Shown: positions 8,296-17,442, counted from the stretch's first letter. The stretch: DNA of 64,000 nt from Thermoanaerobaculia bacterium (GCA_030429235.1 JAUIDB010000025.1:1-64000), one strand, 5' to 3'. Program-made: numbers and translations. The notes: generated by a model from the sequence alone, not told the origin.

Positions 8296-9779
8296 GTGGC
8301 GCCCCCGCCGACTGGGCCCGACGTGGGTTGATGCTGGCTTGGGTGAGCCTGCTCGGCCTGGCCTCGGCGGCCTCGGGCCAGGACCGGATCGACCTGCAGT
8401 TCTCGGCCGCGGTACGCGGCGTTGAGTCCCTCGGTTCGCAGCGACTGCTGGTTCTGGTCGGGCCACTACCTGGCGGCGGGGACGACGTGAAAGGGGAGGG
8501 CGCGTCGACCTCGGCCGAGGCTGACGAGGTTCGATCGCGGAAAGAGCTGTTCGAAGCCTGGACCGTCGAGTTGGCGGGAGCACCCCCGCGGCTCCACCGG
8601 GTGTACCAGGGCCGACTGCAGGAACCGCTGCTCGAGTCGGCCGATCTCCGGGGTGACGGCCGCCAGCGGCTGCTGATCCGAGCCGTGGGAGAGGTGGTCG
8701 AACTCGCGACCGCGCCGGAGTCTGGAACGTCCGCTCGTCACCTCGTCCCAGGGTACTGGCCCGGAGCGGTGGCCCAGGTCGGTGGTGCGTCCCCCTGGCT
8801 ACCGGTCGTGCAGCCTGGCGAGCTGACCCTGTGGCAGCTCGGAGTCGACGAACTGCTCTTGGATCGTACCGTCGCACTGCCCCTCCTCACCGAGCGCCGA
8901 GGCTGGGGATTGAGACTCTCCAGTCCGCCGGTCACGCTGCGGTCGCGTTCGAGAGACGAGGGGGCGGAGCTTCTGGTCGGGCCTCGCGTGGTGGGATCCC
9001 AACGTTTGCAGACGATTCGGATCCATCCCGATGGTTCGCAGGAGGAGAGCTGGTCTCTGCTCGACGGGCAGGAAGAGGTTCAGTCGAGCCGCTACGTCGA
9101 CGTCGACGGTGAGACCTTTCTCGAGGTCCTGACTCGTCCGCCGGGAGGTCTCTTCTCGAAGCTGAGCCTGCTGCTCTTTCCCCTCGATCCGGATCGCTCC
9201 CGTTCCGGTGTTCCGCCCCGACTCAGGGTGGATCTCGACTGCCACGTCTGGCACGAGCCCACTATTGGCTGGCGCGACGAGGATGGTGATGGGCGAACCG
9301 ATCTGCTGGTAGCCCACCCCGAGGGTCTGGGGGGAGGTGACCTGGTGGTTCTGCGCTACCACGGACGGGGCCAGGGTCGCTTCGCGCCGATCCCGGAACG
9401 GCGCAAGATCTCGATCAAAGAGGCGATCTGGTGGCTGCACGATCTCGACGGCGACGGCCGCAGTGATCTCGTGCTGTGGAAGGAGGAACTCGAACTGTAC
9501 CGCGGCCTCGGCACCCGCCGTCTCTGGCAGCGGAAGCCGATCGTCCTGCCCTCCGGATCCTGGCAGCGTAGTGGTGCACTCGAGGTCGAGGTCGCCGTTG
9601 GCGGTTCGACGAGCGCGAGCGTGACCGAGGTCGACGATCTCTGGTTCCTGCCGCCGCGGGATGTCGACGGCGATGGCCGTCTCGAGTTGCTCTATCGGGT
9701 CCCGCTGCCTCGAGACGAGGCTACGGGTGAGACCCGGGGTGAGCGGTTGGTCATCCGGTGGCTGCCGGCGACCGAATGA
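8292..9779 (+). CDS. Secreted FG-GAP/VCBS-type repeat protein, second of a translationally coupled pair
   Basis: A 495-residue exported protein starting at ATG 8292, which overlaps the TGA of the preceding gene (ATGA); the longer ORF from 8100 in the track lies inside that gene. An N-terminal segment (LMLAWVSLLGLASAASG) looks like a signal peptide. The mature part carries propeller-type repeats with aspartate-rich loops: DEDGDGRTDLLVAH, DLDGDGRSDLVLW and DVDGDGRLELLY. Architecture and arrangement mirror the upstream gene, suggesting duplication and a joint extracytoplasmic role, perhaps as a complex. No lipobox or C-terminal anchor is evident. It ends convergently with the sigma-factor operon. 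Confidence 0.75.
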   Translation: MSGAPADWARRGLMLAWVSLLGLASAASGQDRIDLQFSAAVRGVESLGSQRLLVLVGPLPGGGDDVKGEGASTSAEADEVRSRKELFEAWTVELAGAPPRLHRVYQGRLQEPLLESADLRGDGRQRLLIRAVGEVVELATAPESGTSARHLVPGYWPGAVAQVGGASPWLPVVQPGELTLWQLGVDELLLDRTVALPLLTERRGWGLRLSSPPVTLRSRSRDEGAELLVGPRVVGSQRLQTIRIHPDGSQEESWSLLDGQEEVQSSRYVDVDGETFLEVLTRPPGGLFSKLSLLLFPLDPDRSRSGVPPRLRVDLDCHVWHEPTIGWRDEDGDGRTDLLVAHPEGLGGGDLVVLRYHGRGQGRFAPIPERRKISIKEAIWWLHDLDGDGRSDLVLWKEELELYRGLGTRRLWQRKPIVLPSGSWQRSGALEVEVAVGGSTSASVTEVDDLWFLPPRDVDGDGRLELLYRVPLPRDEATGETRGERLVIRWLPATE

Positions 9780-9796
9780 AACAGGTGGCAGGTGCA

Positions 9797-10294
9797 CTAG
9801 TCCTCAGACAGGGCACGCAGTCGCAGTTGGAGGTCGCGATACCGTCGCCCGGCTCGGTACCAGAGTAGGACCGCGGCCGCCACGAAGACGACCCCAGAGA
9901 ACATCGCGGCGAGAGCGGTCGACCGGAGATCAGGCTGCGTGGCGGCGACCGTTGCAGCTCCTAGTAGAAACAGGCTGGAGAACAAGACGGCGAGGCGGCT
10001 TGTCATCAGGCGCTGTCGAGCCAGCAAGACTCGCCTGTGGGTTAGCGTTCGGGTCGCCACCACGGTCCAGACGAGAGCGACCAGGAAGACTCCACCCAGG
10101 GCCACACGGGTCCGCAGGGGAAGCGCCTCTTCGGTCATCAGGAGGGATCCACTGACGATGGCGACCGCGAGCGCCGATAGCAGGAGCAAAGTGTACAGGC
10201 CGCGATGCCGGGGCGAGAGTTCGGCGGCGAGCTGAGCCTGCATGGCGGCGAGGGAAGGGCGAGGCGGTGCCAGGTCGGTTGGGGTCGTGTTCAT
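9797..10294 (-). CDS. Small integral membrane protein next to ECF sigma factor
   Basis: A 165-residue protein with a polar N-terminus of about 30 residues followed by four predicted transmembrane segments (around residues 33-52, 65-82, 100-120 and 130-147). It starts 6 bases after the stop of the ECF sigma gene on the same strand, so the two are co-transcribed. Position suggests a membrane-bound partner of the sigma factor, such as an anti-sigma factor, but the short N-terminus lacks the zinc-binding HxxxCxxC motif of ZAS domains, so this remains inference. Confidence 0.65.
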   Translation of the reverse strand: MNTTPTDLAPPRPSLAAMQAQLAAELSPRHRGLYTLLLLSALAVAIVSGSLLMTEEALPLRTRVALGGVFLVALVWTVVATRTLTHRRVLLARQRLMTSRLAVLFSSLFLLGAATVAATQPDLRSTALAAMFSGVVFVAAAVLLWYRAGRRYRDLQLRLRALSED

Positions 10295-10300
10295 CGGACG

Positions 10301-10888
10301 TCAACTCCTCGAGTTTGTGGTGGGTTCTAGGTTCGATCGGAGGGTACGGCGGGCGCGATGGAGGCGAGACTTGACCGTGCCCGCGGGTACCGAGAGCACC
10401 TCGGAGACCTCCCGCAGGTCGAGTCCTTGCAGATAGAACAGAGTGACGGCATCGCGGTCGATCGGTGCGAGTGCGAGCAGGGCTCGGTGAAGGTCCGCAG
10501 TCTCTTCCCAGGAGAAGGCCGGTTCCTCGGAAGCCAGGTCGGCCCGATCGTCGAGTGGAGCGTGATCGGGAGTGCGGTAGCGTGTCCTGAGATGGTCGAG
10601 AAAGGTCCGTCGCACGATGGTGAAGATCCAGGCCCGCAGTCGTTGCGGATCCTCTAGCCGGTCGAGGCTGCGCAGAATCCGAAGCCAGGCGTCTTGCAGG
10701 ATCTCCTCGCCGTGGTCGGGGTCTCCGGTCACGGCGAGCACGTACCGCCACAGTGGCGTGTGCCATCGTTCCACAAGCTCGTCGATGGCATCGAGGTCCC
10801 CCAGCTGGCAGCGCAAGACCAGGCGCTCAGAGACCTGGTCGGGGGGGCCTGCTGGGTTGGTGGGCCGAGGGTTCGAGGAGCGCTTCAT
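10301..10888 (-). CDS. ECF-subfamily RNA polymerase sigma factor
   Basis: A 195-residue sigma-70 family protein. Region 2 is visible as LWRYVLAVTGDPDHGEEILQ and WLRILRSLDRLEDPQRLRAW, and region 4 as DAVTLFYLQGLDLREVSEVL followed by SVPAGTVKSRLHRARRTLR. Length and layout are typical for extracytoplasmic-function sigma factors, which redirect RNA polymerase after a membrane or envelope signal. It is the first gene of a two-gene leftward operon with the four-TM protein downstream. Its regulon is unknown; the neighbouring efflux operon is a possible but untested target. Confidence 0.92.
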   Translation of the reverse strand: MKRSSNPRPTNPAGPPDQVSERLVLRCQLGDLDAIDELVERWHTPLWRYVLAVTGDPDHGEEILQDAWLRILRSLDRLEDPQRLRAWIFTIVRRTFLDHLRTRYRTPDHAPLDDRADLASEEPAFSWEETADLHRALLALAPIDRDAVTLFYLQGLDLREVSEVLSVPAGTVKSRLHRARRTLRSNLEPTTNSRS

Positions 10889-11070
10889 ACCCTAGGAGTC
10901 GTTGGCGGGAGCCAGGAGGTTCACGACGCAGTGGAGCGCCAGCCCTCTGGGCTTCGATCGACAGCCGGATGGCATGTGGGTCGAAGACTTCGACCGATGT
11001 TCCAGTCCGATGGGGTATCGAGACTCGAGTGTAACTCTCGCCAAGAAGGTCGCGCAGATCTTCCGGCGAG

Positions 11071-14000
11071 TCAGGTACCTCCAGCCTCTGCTGCACCTAG
11101 GTCGCCGGCTCGAGGCTCCAGTGGGCGGCCCAGGGTGCGCTGGAGCTCGAACCCGGCGCGAATCTCGTCGGTGTGAGCTCGGGTCGAGGCGGCCCGGTGT
11201 CGGGCCAGGTTGCTCTCCGCCGCCAGCCAGTCGTTGGCGGTGATCCGGCCTGCCTCGTAGCGCACGCTCTCGACGCGAGCGGTCTCGATCGCCAACTCGA
11301 GGGCGCGCTCAGCGATGCGGCGCTGATCGCGCGCATCGGCGAGTCGAGCCTCGGCGGCTGCGACCTCCAAGGCAATCGCGGCGCGAAGTTCCTCACGCCA
11401 GGACTCCAAGGCCTGGCGGTCGGATCGGACGGCGGCCGCTTGCTGCGCCCGGCCCGCCCGGAAGGGGCGCCACTGCACCTGGACGCCACCCTCCAGCCAC
11501 TGGTCGTCGGCGAACGGTGTCGCCGAGTCCCATTGGCCCGCGAGGCGCAGCGAGACCTGGGGGAGCCGGGTCGACTGAAGCTCCCGGTAGCGAGCGGCCA
11601 CAGCGTCGATCTGGCGCTCGGTCTGGTGGAGATCGGCTCGCTGCTCCAGGGCTTCGGCCACCAGGGGACCGACATCGAGGGGCCCCAAGGATCGAGACTT
11701 CGTGTCAGCGGCCGGAGCGGGCAGGGGGGACAGAGTAGAGAAGGACTCTGCGGTGGGGTCGAGGCCCAGCTGCCGGGCCAGGTCGTGAGCCACGACCCCG
11801 CGACGGCGCTCGGTGGCCGCGAGGCGGAGCTCGACCTCGATCAAAGCGAGTTCGATCTTGCCGGCGGAGACCTCCAGGTCTCGTCCCCGTTGCACCCGAG
11901 CGCGAGTCTCCTGAAGCTCCTGGTCGAGTCCCTGCTCGAGCTGGCGGTCCGCCCGGATGAGGGCATCGAGCTCGTAGAGCTGGAGGAAGGAGTCGATCGC
12001 CTGCAGGACGATGCCCTCGGTGGTCCAGGTCTCCGCCGCGCGCTGGCTCTTTGCCTCGGCGGATGCGGCGGCCGCTCGGGCGGCTGAGGGCCGATCGACC
12101 AGGGGTTGCATCAAAGCTACGGTCGCGGTCCGCTGATCGCTGGATCCGAGCGCTAGGGGTCCGAGCGGCGTGGAGAGCACGAGGTCGCGGTCCTGGTCCC
12201 CGGCGCGGGCCAGGACTTCGACGTTGGGGGCGAACCGCTGGATCCGGGCGGCCTGGGCCCGCTCTACGGCCGCCGCCTCCCGGTATCGACTCGCCTGGAT
12301 GGCGGGTCGTTGATCGACCTGATCGATGATGCGCTCCACGGACCACGGCTCCTGCGCGCTCGCCGCCGTCGGCAGCAGAAGGGTCAGGCTGAACAGGGCC
12401 GCTCGGACCAGGGCGCGGGGTCCCCGAGCGCCTCGACTCTCGGGGAAGAGGGTCAGGTAGAGCGCCGGGACCACGGCCAGGCTCAGGCCGGTACTGGCGA
12501 TCAGGCCAGAGATCATGGCCCAGGCCAGCGGGGGCCACAGGGTGGTCCCGGAGAAGGTCAAGGGCAGCAGGCCCGCGACCGTCGTCGCGCTGGTGAGCAG
12601 GATCGGCCGGGTCCGACGTCGGACCGCCTCCAGTACTGCCTGCTCGATCGAGGCTCCGGCCTGTCGCTCGGTTTCGATCAGATCGAGCAGGACGATGGCG
12701 TTGTTGACCACCACACCGACCAGCGCGATCAGGCCGAGAAAGGACATGAACCCAAACGGCTGTCCCGCGAGCAGGAGGCCCGGAATGACTCCGGCCGCGG
12801 CCAGGGGGACGGTGACCAGGATGATACCGAGGCGTCGGAACGAGTTGAACTCGGCCATCAGGATCCCGATCAGCAGCAGGAGACCGATCGGGAGCGTCCG
12901 GAGCATCGCACCATTGGCTTCGTCAGAACCCTCGGCGGCACCCCCGAACTCGAGCCGTACTCCCGCCGGCAGCGTGGTTTCGGCGAGCCGCTCTTGGACG
13001 CGCGGTAGGACGTCCGAATAGCTCGTTCCGGGAGTCAGCTGGGAGAGGACCCGTACGACCCGGTGGCGATCGCGGTGTTGGATCGCGGCCGGCGCCCACT
13101 CGAGTTCGCTGGTCGCAACCTCGGAGAGGGGGACCGCTTCGGCACCGGCTCCGCGCACGTCGAGACTGGCCAGGCTCGTCGGGTCGAGATTCTCGCCGGC
13201 CGGCGAGCGCAGCAAGATCGGGATCGGGTCTTCGCCGCGGCGCAGTGCGCCTACCGGGATCCCTCGTGTCCGTCCGTAAATCGAGGTGGCGATCGTGGCG
13301 CGGTCGACGCCGCGGGCGGCTGCCGCCGAGTCGTCGATGCGCAGCCTGATCATGGGGCCGCCGGGTCCGAGGTCCGACCGCACGTCGGCGGTGCCGGGCA
13401 CTTCGTGGAGGAGATGAGTCACCTGGTCAGCCGCCTCGGCGAGGGTGGGAAGGTCGTCTCCGAAGAGGCGGAGTTCGATCGGAGCCAGGACCGGAGGTCC
13501 CTGTTCCAGCGGCCGGGCCACGAGTTGGGCCTCGGGCAGCGCCGTGCCGCTCCACTCGCGGAGCCAATCGATAGCGGGACGGACGGCAGCGACGTCTTCG
13601 GTGGTGACGACCATCTGGGCCAGGTGCGGGCTCCACGGAATCTGGGCCAGGTTGTAGTAGAAGTGGGGCAGACTACGTCCTACCAGGGAGAGCACGCCGG
13701 AGACTTCCTCCCGGCCCTGCAGCGCTTGCTCGACAGTATCGGCGACCCGAGACGTGGTCTCGAGGTGGGTGCCTTCCGGGAGTTCGAGTTCGACCACGAA
13801 CTGGTTCCGGTCAGACTCGGGGAAGAACTCCTGGCGCACCGAGCCGCTGGCGAGCAGAGAGACGACCAGGGCGAGGGTCGCGAGGCCCAGAATCGTCTTG
13901 CGGCGCTCGACCAGCCACCGCTCTAGGGGATGAGGACCCGCGGGGGTGGCGGTTGCGGTCCGTGGCCGCAGGATGCGGCTAGCCACCGCCGGGGTGAAGA

Positions 14001-15447
14001 GGAGGGCGTAGAGGCAGCTGATGGTGAGGGTGATCATCAGCACGATCGGAATCGACCGGGTGAACTCGGCGGTGGCTCCCTCCGACAGCAGCATCGGGAC
14101 GAACACCGCGATCGTCGTGGCGGTGGCGGTGGTGAGCGGCAGGGCCAGCTCACGAACCGAGGCCGCGGCCGCGGTCAATGGGTCTTCTCCCTGGTCCAGG
14201 CGCCACTGAATGCTCTCGGTCATGACGATCGCGTTGTCGACCAACATTCCGAGAGCGAGCACGAAGGCGGCGACCGAGATCTGTTGCAGAGTACCGCCGA
14301 AGAGGGCGAAGACGGCGAGCGCCGAGAGTACGACGAGCGGAACCACCGCCGCGACGAGGAACCCGAGACGGGTACCCATGAAGGCGAACAGGACCAGCGC
14401 CACGATCACGACTCCGAGCAAGAGAGCCCGGAGGAGATCATCGAGCCGCTGTTCGACGCGCGCTGGCTGGTAGATGACCTCCTCGATCTCGACCGGGGCA
14501 AACTGGCGGCGGTGTTCTTCGACCACCGAGCGCACCGATTCTCCGAAGTCGAGGCTGTTGATGCCCTCGCGGGGGATGACCCCCAGCCCCACCGCCTCGT
14601 GGCCGTCGAACCGCATGATCGATGCCCGGGGTTGTAGCGGCTCGAGCTGCACGGTGGCTACCGCGCCCAACGGAATCCGCGACCCATCGTCGAGCACGAG
14701 CGGCGTGCGACGAATCTCGGCGAGGTCGTTGAGTTCGCTCTCCGGGCGCAGGGTGATCGAGTGGTCTCCGACTCGCAGATTGCCGCCGGGGAGCGTGCGG
14801 GTGCGGCCCTGCAGTTGGGCTGCGACCTGGTGGGCCGACAGGCCCAACTGGGCCAGGCTCGTGTCGTCGATGGCGATGGTGATCTGCTCTCCGGGGTCGG
14901 CCAGGCGACGTACGTCCGAGACCAGGGGGAGATCGAGCAGGAGGTCTTCCAACTCTTCGGCCGTCGCCTGGAGCCGTAGGGGGTCGGGCTCACCCGAGAG
15001 GGCGAGAACGATCGACTCCTGGGACTGCAGGTCGTCGTCGAGTCGAGGGCGTCCCGCTTCGGCCGGCAGATCGGCTTCGGCCCTGGCCAGGGCTCGGCGG
15101 ACCTCGTCCCAGGTTGCGGCAGGATCGTCGACCCCTTCGCGCAGCTGGAGGCTGAGGTGGGCCAGTTCGGGGAAGGCGGTGGCCTCGATGTCGTCGAGAT
15201 CCTCGACTCGGGCCAGATGGCGTTCGATCGGCTCGAGCAGTTGCCGCTCGACGGTCAGGGCGTCGGCTCCGGCCCAGTGAACCACGATCTGCCCCCAGTA
15301 GTCGGGCATGGGCGGATCCTCTTGGCGCGGCATGGTCAGCCAGAACAGGGCTCCGAGAAGGGAGACCAGGAGGGCGAAGCTGACGATGAGCTTGCGTCGG
15401 CCGAGCAGGGCCGCGAGTCCCAGCGAGTTTCGGGGTTGATTCGTCAC
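11071..15447 (-). CDS. RND efflux pump fused to a TolC-like outer-membrane factor
   Basis: This 1458-residue protein joins two normally separate parts of a tripartite pump. Residues 1 to about 1004 are an AcrB-like RND permease of the HAE type: an N-terminal transmembrane helix, porter domains, and transmembrane bundles with GMLVDNAIVMTE near residue 400 and GVVVNNAIVLLDLIE in the second half. Residues about 1012-1031 (LVRAALFSLTLLLPTAASA) form a complete signal-peptide-like segment, and residues 1032-1458 are an outer-membrane efflux (TolC) domain with long heptad-rich helices. Codons 1005-1015 contain no ATG, GTG or TTG, so the TolC part seems unable to start independently. The ATG overlaps the stop of the adaptor gene. 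RND-TolC fusions are known in some CusA-type pumps of Bacteroidota. Substrate unknown. Confidence 0.88.
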   Translation of the reverse strand: MTNQPRNSLGLAALLGRRKLIVSFALLVSLLGALFWLTMPRQEDPPMPDYWGQIVVHWAGADALTVERQLLEPIERHLARVEDLDDIEATAFPELAHLSLQLREGVDDPAATWDEVRRALARAEADLPAEAGRPRLDDDLQSQESIVLALSGEPDPLRLQATAEELEDLLLDLPLVSDVRRLADPGEQITIAIDDTSLAQLGLSAHQVAAQLQGRTRTLPGGNLRVGDHSITLRPESELNDLAEIRRTPLVLDDGSRIPLGAVATVQLEPLQPRASIMRFDGHEAVGLGVIPREGINSLDFGESVRSVVEEHRRQFAPVEIEEVIYQPARVEQRLDDLLRALLLGVVIVALVLFAFMGTRLGFLVAAVVPLVVLSALAVFALFGGTLQQISVAAFVLALGMLVDNAIVMTESIQWRLDQGEDPLTAAAASVRELALPLTTATATTIAVFVPMLLSEGATAEFTRSIPIVLMITLTISCLYALLFTPAVASRILRPRTATATPAGPHPLERWLVERRKTILGLATLALVVSLLASGSVRQEFFPESDRNQFVVELELPEGTHLETTSRVADTVEQALQGREEVSGVLSLVGRSLPHFYYNLAQIPWSPHLAQMVVTTEDVAAVRPAIDWLREWSGTALPEAQLVARPLEQGPPVLAPIELRLFGDDLPTLAEAADQVTHLLHEVPGTADVRSDLGPGGPMIRLRIDDSAAAARGVDRATIATSIYGRTRGIPVGALRRGEDPIPILLRSPAGENLDPTSLASLDVRGAGAEAVPLSEVATSELEWAPAAIQHRDRHRVVRVLSQLTPGTSYSDVLPRVQERLAETTLPAGVRLEFGGAAEGSDEANGAMLRTLPIGLLLLIGILMAEFNSFRRLGIILVTVPLAAAGVIPGLLLAGQPFGFMSFLGLIALVGVVVNNAIVLLDLIETERQAGASIEQAVLEAVRRRTRPILLTSATTVAGLLPLTFSGTTLWPPLAWAMISGLIASTGLSLAVVPALYLTLFPESRGARGPRALVRAALFSLTLLLPTAASAQEPWSVERIIDQVDQRPAIQASRYREAAAVERAQAARIQRFAPNVEVLARAGDQDRDLVLSTPLGPLALGSSDQRTATVALMQPLVDRPSAARAAAASAEAKSQRAAETWTTEGIVLQAIDSFLQLYELDALIRADRQLEQGLDQELQETRARVQRGRDLEVSAGKIELALIEVELRLAATERRRGVVAHDLARQLGLDPTAESFSTLSPLPAPAADTKSRSLGPLDVGPLVAEALEQRADLHQTERQIDAVAARYRELQSTRLPQVSLRLAGQWDSATPFADDQWLEGGVQVQWRPFRAGRAQQAAAVRSDRQALESWREELRAAIALEVAAAEARLADARDQRRIAERALELAIETARVESVRYEAGRITANDWLAAESNLARHRAASTRAHTDEIRAGFELQRTLGRPLEPRAGDLGAAEAGGT

Positions 15448-16550
15448 GGGGCGACCTCCACTGCCTGGCCGGGGAGAAGGCCACGGCCACCGGCCGTGAC
15501 CACCAGCTGGTCGGCCTCGAGATCGCCGGTCACGACCACCCGGTCGCCCAGGAGCCGGACTGGCTCGACCGGTACGACCTCGACGCGGGCATCGCGAACG
15601 CGGGCGACGCGGGGACCAGCGCTCCCCGGGTCGATCACGGCACTCAGCGGAACCGACAGCTCGTGCCGGCTGGAGCTGGGGAAGTAGACCTCGACGGACA
15701 TTCCGGGGAGCAGCTCGTGGAGATTGGGGACGGCCTCGGGATCGAGCGCAACGGTCACCGGGAACAGGCGAGTGCCGGGCTTGGCGGCCCGGCCGCGCTC
15801 CTGCACAGTGCCCTGAAGGATGGCATCGGTGGACTGGGGTCGCTCGACCCGGACCCGGGATCCGACCTCGATGGCTTGGATGATCGACTCTGGAAGATCG
15901 ACGGCGACCTCCAACGGTCCGCTGCCGACGATGGAGAGGATCTGCTGTCCGACCCGGACCCGCTCGCCCGGTTCGACCACAACGGCCTGGATTCGGCCAG
16001 CGAAGGGGGCGACGAGCACCGACTCACGTTCGCGACGCTGGGCCTCCTGGGCTGCGCTCTCGGCCGCGAGGAGCCGGGCCTCGGCGGCGGTCAAGGCACT
16101 GCCCTTCTGCTCGACCTCTTCGGGGGTCGCTGCCTTCTGGTCGGCGAGAGCCTCGGCGCGCCGAAGGTCGAGCTTCAGTTGGCGCGCGGTGGCGCGAGCT
16201 TCGGCCAGGGCTGCTTCCCTCTGTTGCCGGGCGTGGCGCAAGGCCGCCGCATCGAGTCGAGCGAGTTCCTGCCCGGGCGTGACCGCGTCACCGATCTCTA
16301 CGTCGCGGGAGGCGAGAAGTCCTTCGACCTCGAAGGCCAGGTCGGCTCGTTGGTCGGCCTGCAGTTGGCCTGGGAAGGGCAGTTCCATGGTCTGTGACGC
16401 CAGTTCGACGGCGGCCACGCGAACCAGGGTGGGCGGCGGCGTTGCGACCGGGGAGGTGGTGGCGGCGCGGCCATGTCCCTCTGGAGCCAGGATCAGCCAC
16501 GCGATGGCGCCAGCACCGAGGAGGGCGAGAATGCGATGAAATCGGGTCAT
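15444..16550 (-). CDS. Periplasmic adaptor (membrane fusion protein) of the RND pump
   Basis: A 368-residue HlyD/AcrA-type adaptor. ATG 16550 is preferred over the longer ORF because AGGAG lies 7 bases upstream; the protein then begins with a single hydrophobic segment (ILALLGAGAIAWLIL), a signal or inner-membrane anchor. A split biotinyl-lipoyl domain (FEVEGLLASRDVEIGDAVTP and APFAGRIQAVVVEPGERVRV) brackets an alpha-helical hairpin, followed by beta-barrel and membrane-proximal domains. It would bridge the RND pump and its outer-membrane channel. Its stop overlaps the start of the fused pump gene (ATGA), indicating translational coupling. A TetR-type operator lies 12 bases upstream of the start. 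Confidence 0.9.
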   Translation of the reverse strand: MTRFHRILALLGAGAIAWLILAPEGHGRAATTSPVATPPPTLVRVAAVELASQTMELPFPGQLQADQRADLAFEVEGLLASRDVEIGDAVTPGQELARLDAAALRHARQQREAALAEARATARQLKLDLRRAEALADQKAATPEEVEQKGSALTAAEARLLAAESAAQEAQRRERESVLVAPFAGRIQAVVVEPGERVRVGQQILSIVGSGPLEVAVDLPESIIQAIEVGSRVRVERPQSTDAILQGTVQERGRAAKPGTRLFPVTVALDPEAVPNLHELLPGMSVEVYFPSSSRHELSVPLSAVIDPGSAGPRVARVRDARVEVVPVEPVRLLGDRVVVTGDLEADQLVVTAGGRGLLPGQAVEVAP

Positions 16551-16561
16551 TGGGAAGCTCC

Positions 16562-16583
16562 TAACTGGTCGGCCGGTCAATTG
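16562..16583. promoter_or_regulatory. Probable TetR operator upstream of the efflux operon
   Basis: The imperfect inverted repeat taactggtcggccggtcaat lies between tetR and the adaptor gene, just upstream of the adaptor ribosome-binding site. The same sequence with one change recurs upstream of tetR (17268-17290). Dyad form and duplication next to a TetR gene support an operator; binding itself is inferred. Confidence 0.72.
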
Positions 16584-16614
16584 CTTGGTCAAAAAAAGGG
16601 AGAACCTCTAGGTT

Positions 16615-17235
16615 TCAGGCGTTGCCGCGGGGCAGGATGCCTTCGAAGAAGATCTTGAGGAGGGTGTCGAGAAACTGCTCGTCCAATTCAGAGCGGGGCC
16701 CCACGAGTCCGGTGTCTTCGAGGAACGGATCGCGGAAGTGGAACCAGTGTTGGGTCAGGGCGAGGAATGCGAGCAGGATGTGGTGCGGGTCGATATCGTC
16801 GCGGAATCGCCCCTCGGTCTGAGACTGCCGGATGCGGTCGACACCGAGCTCGGTGAGGTCGCGATCGAGATCGCCGCAATCGGAGTCGTCTTCGAGGTAC
16901 ATCCAGGCAAGGAGACGAACCATCTCGGGGTTGGCCTGGAGGAAGCGGAAGTACATCTCCATCGAATCTCGCAGGAGTTGTTCACCCGGGGGTCCCTCGG
17001 ATTCTTCCAACATCGTTCGTTGGGCATCGCCGTACTCACGGAACCGTCGTAGTTTGACCTCACGCCAGAGTGCGTCCTTGCTACCGAAGTGGTGGTGGAT
17101 CAGGCTCTTGGTGACCCCGGCCATGCGAGCGATCTCGGAGGTGGTGGCATCGGCCACGCCGCGATCGAGGAAGACCTCCTCGGCGGCATCGAGAATGGCT
17201 TTGCGGGTGGCTTCGGGGTCGCGTCGGGCGATCAT
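16615..17235 (-). CDS. TetR/AcrR-family transcriptional repressor
   Basis: A 206-residue regulator. The N-terminal HTH is unmistakable (ATRKAILDAAEEVFLDRG, then TTSEIARMAGVTKSLIHHHF and GSKDALWREV), followed by a helical ligand-binding and dimerisation domain with aromatic-rich helices near residues 150-170. It is the first gene of the leftward tetR-adaptor-pump arrangement and has matching inverted repeats before itself and before the adaptor, so it most likely represses both and is released by a pump substrate. A short weak hairpin with a T run follows its stop, so tetR and the pump genes may be partly separate transcripts. Confidence 0.92.
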   Translation of the reverse strand: MIARRDPEATRKAILDAAEEVFLDRGVADATTSEIARMAGVTKSLIHHHFGSKDALWREVKLRRFREYGDAQRTMLEESEGPPGEQLLRDSMEMYFRFLQANPEMVRLLAWMYLEDDSDCGDLDRDLTELGVDRIRQSQTEGRFRDDIDPHHILLAFLALTQHWFHFRDPFLEDTGLVGPRSELDEQFLDTLLKIFFEGILPRGNA

Positions 17236-17267
17236 CGGGGTTCTGTTTCTCGGTTCGTTTAGCGTCC

Positions 17268-17290
17268 TTAACTGGCCGGCCGGTCAATTA
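17268..17290. promoter_or_regulatory. Probable TetR operator and promoter upstream of tetR
   Basis: The dyad taactggccggccggtcaat lies about 33 bases upstream of the tetR start. On the minus strand it contains TTGACC, a -35-like hexamer, with GCTAAA about 18 bases further on as a possible -10, so repressor binding would cover the promoter. Confidence 0.72.
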
Positions 17291-17442
17291 TGCCAGAGGC
17301 GGTCGTGGAGGTCAAGCCCCGAGATGAAACCCGATCCTGAACCCTGGGTTGGCAGCCGGGTCTGCGGTCCGATTCGAGCTACCAGGCCGTGAGCCGTGGC
17401 GGGCTTGCGGAGCACGAGAGGCTTACGTCGTTCGGTGCGGAC

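Noticed and set aside
6796-8877. 693-residue ORF antisense to the FG-GAP pair
   Set aside because: Arg/Pro/His-rich shadow translation with no plausible domain; the plus strand has clear signal peptides and repeats.
10827-11096. 89-residue minus-strand ORF overlapping the sigma factor and pump genes
   Set aside because: It overlaps both coding genes in another frame, has no ribosome-binding site and no recognisable motif.
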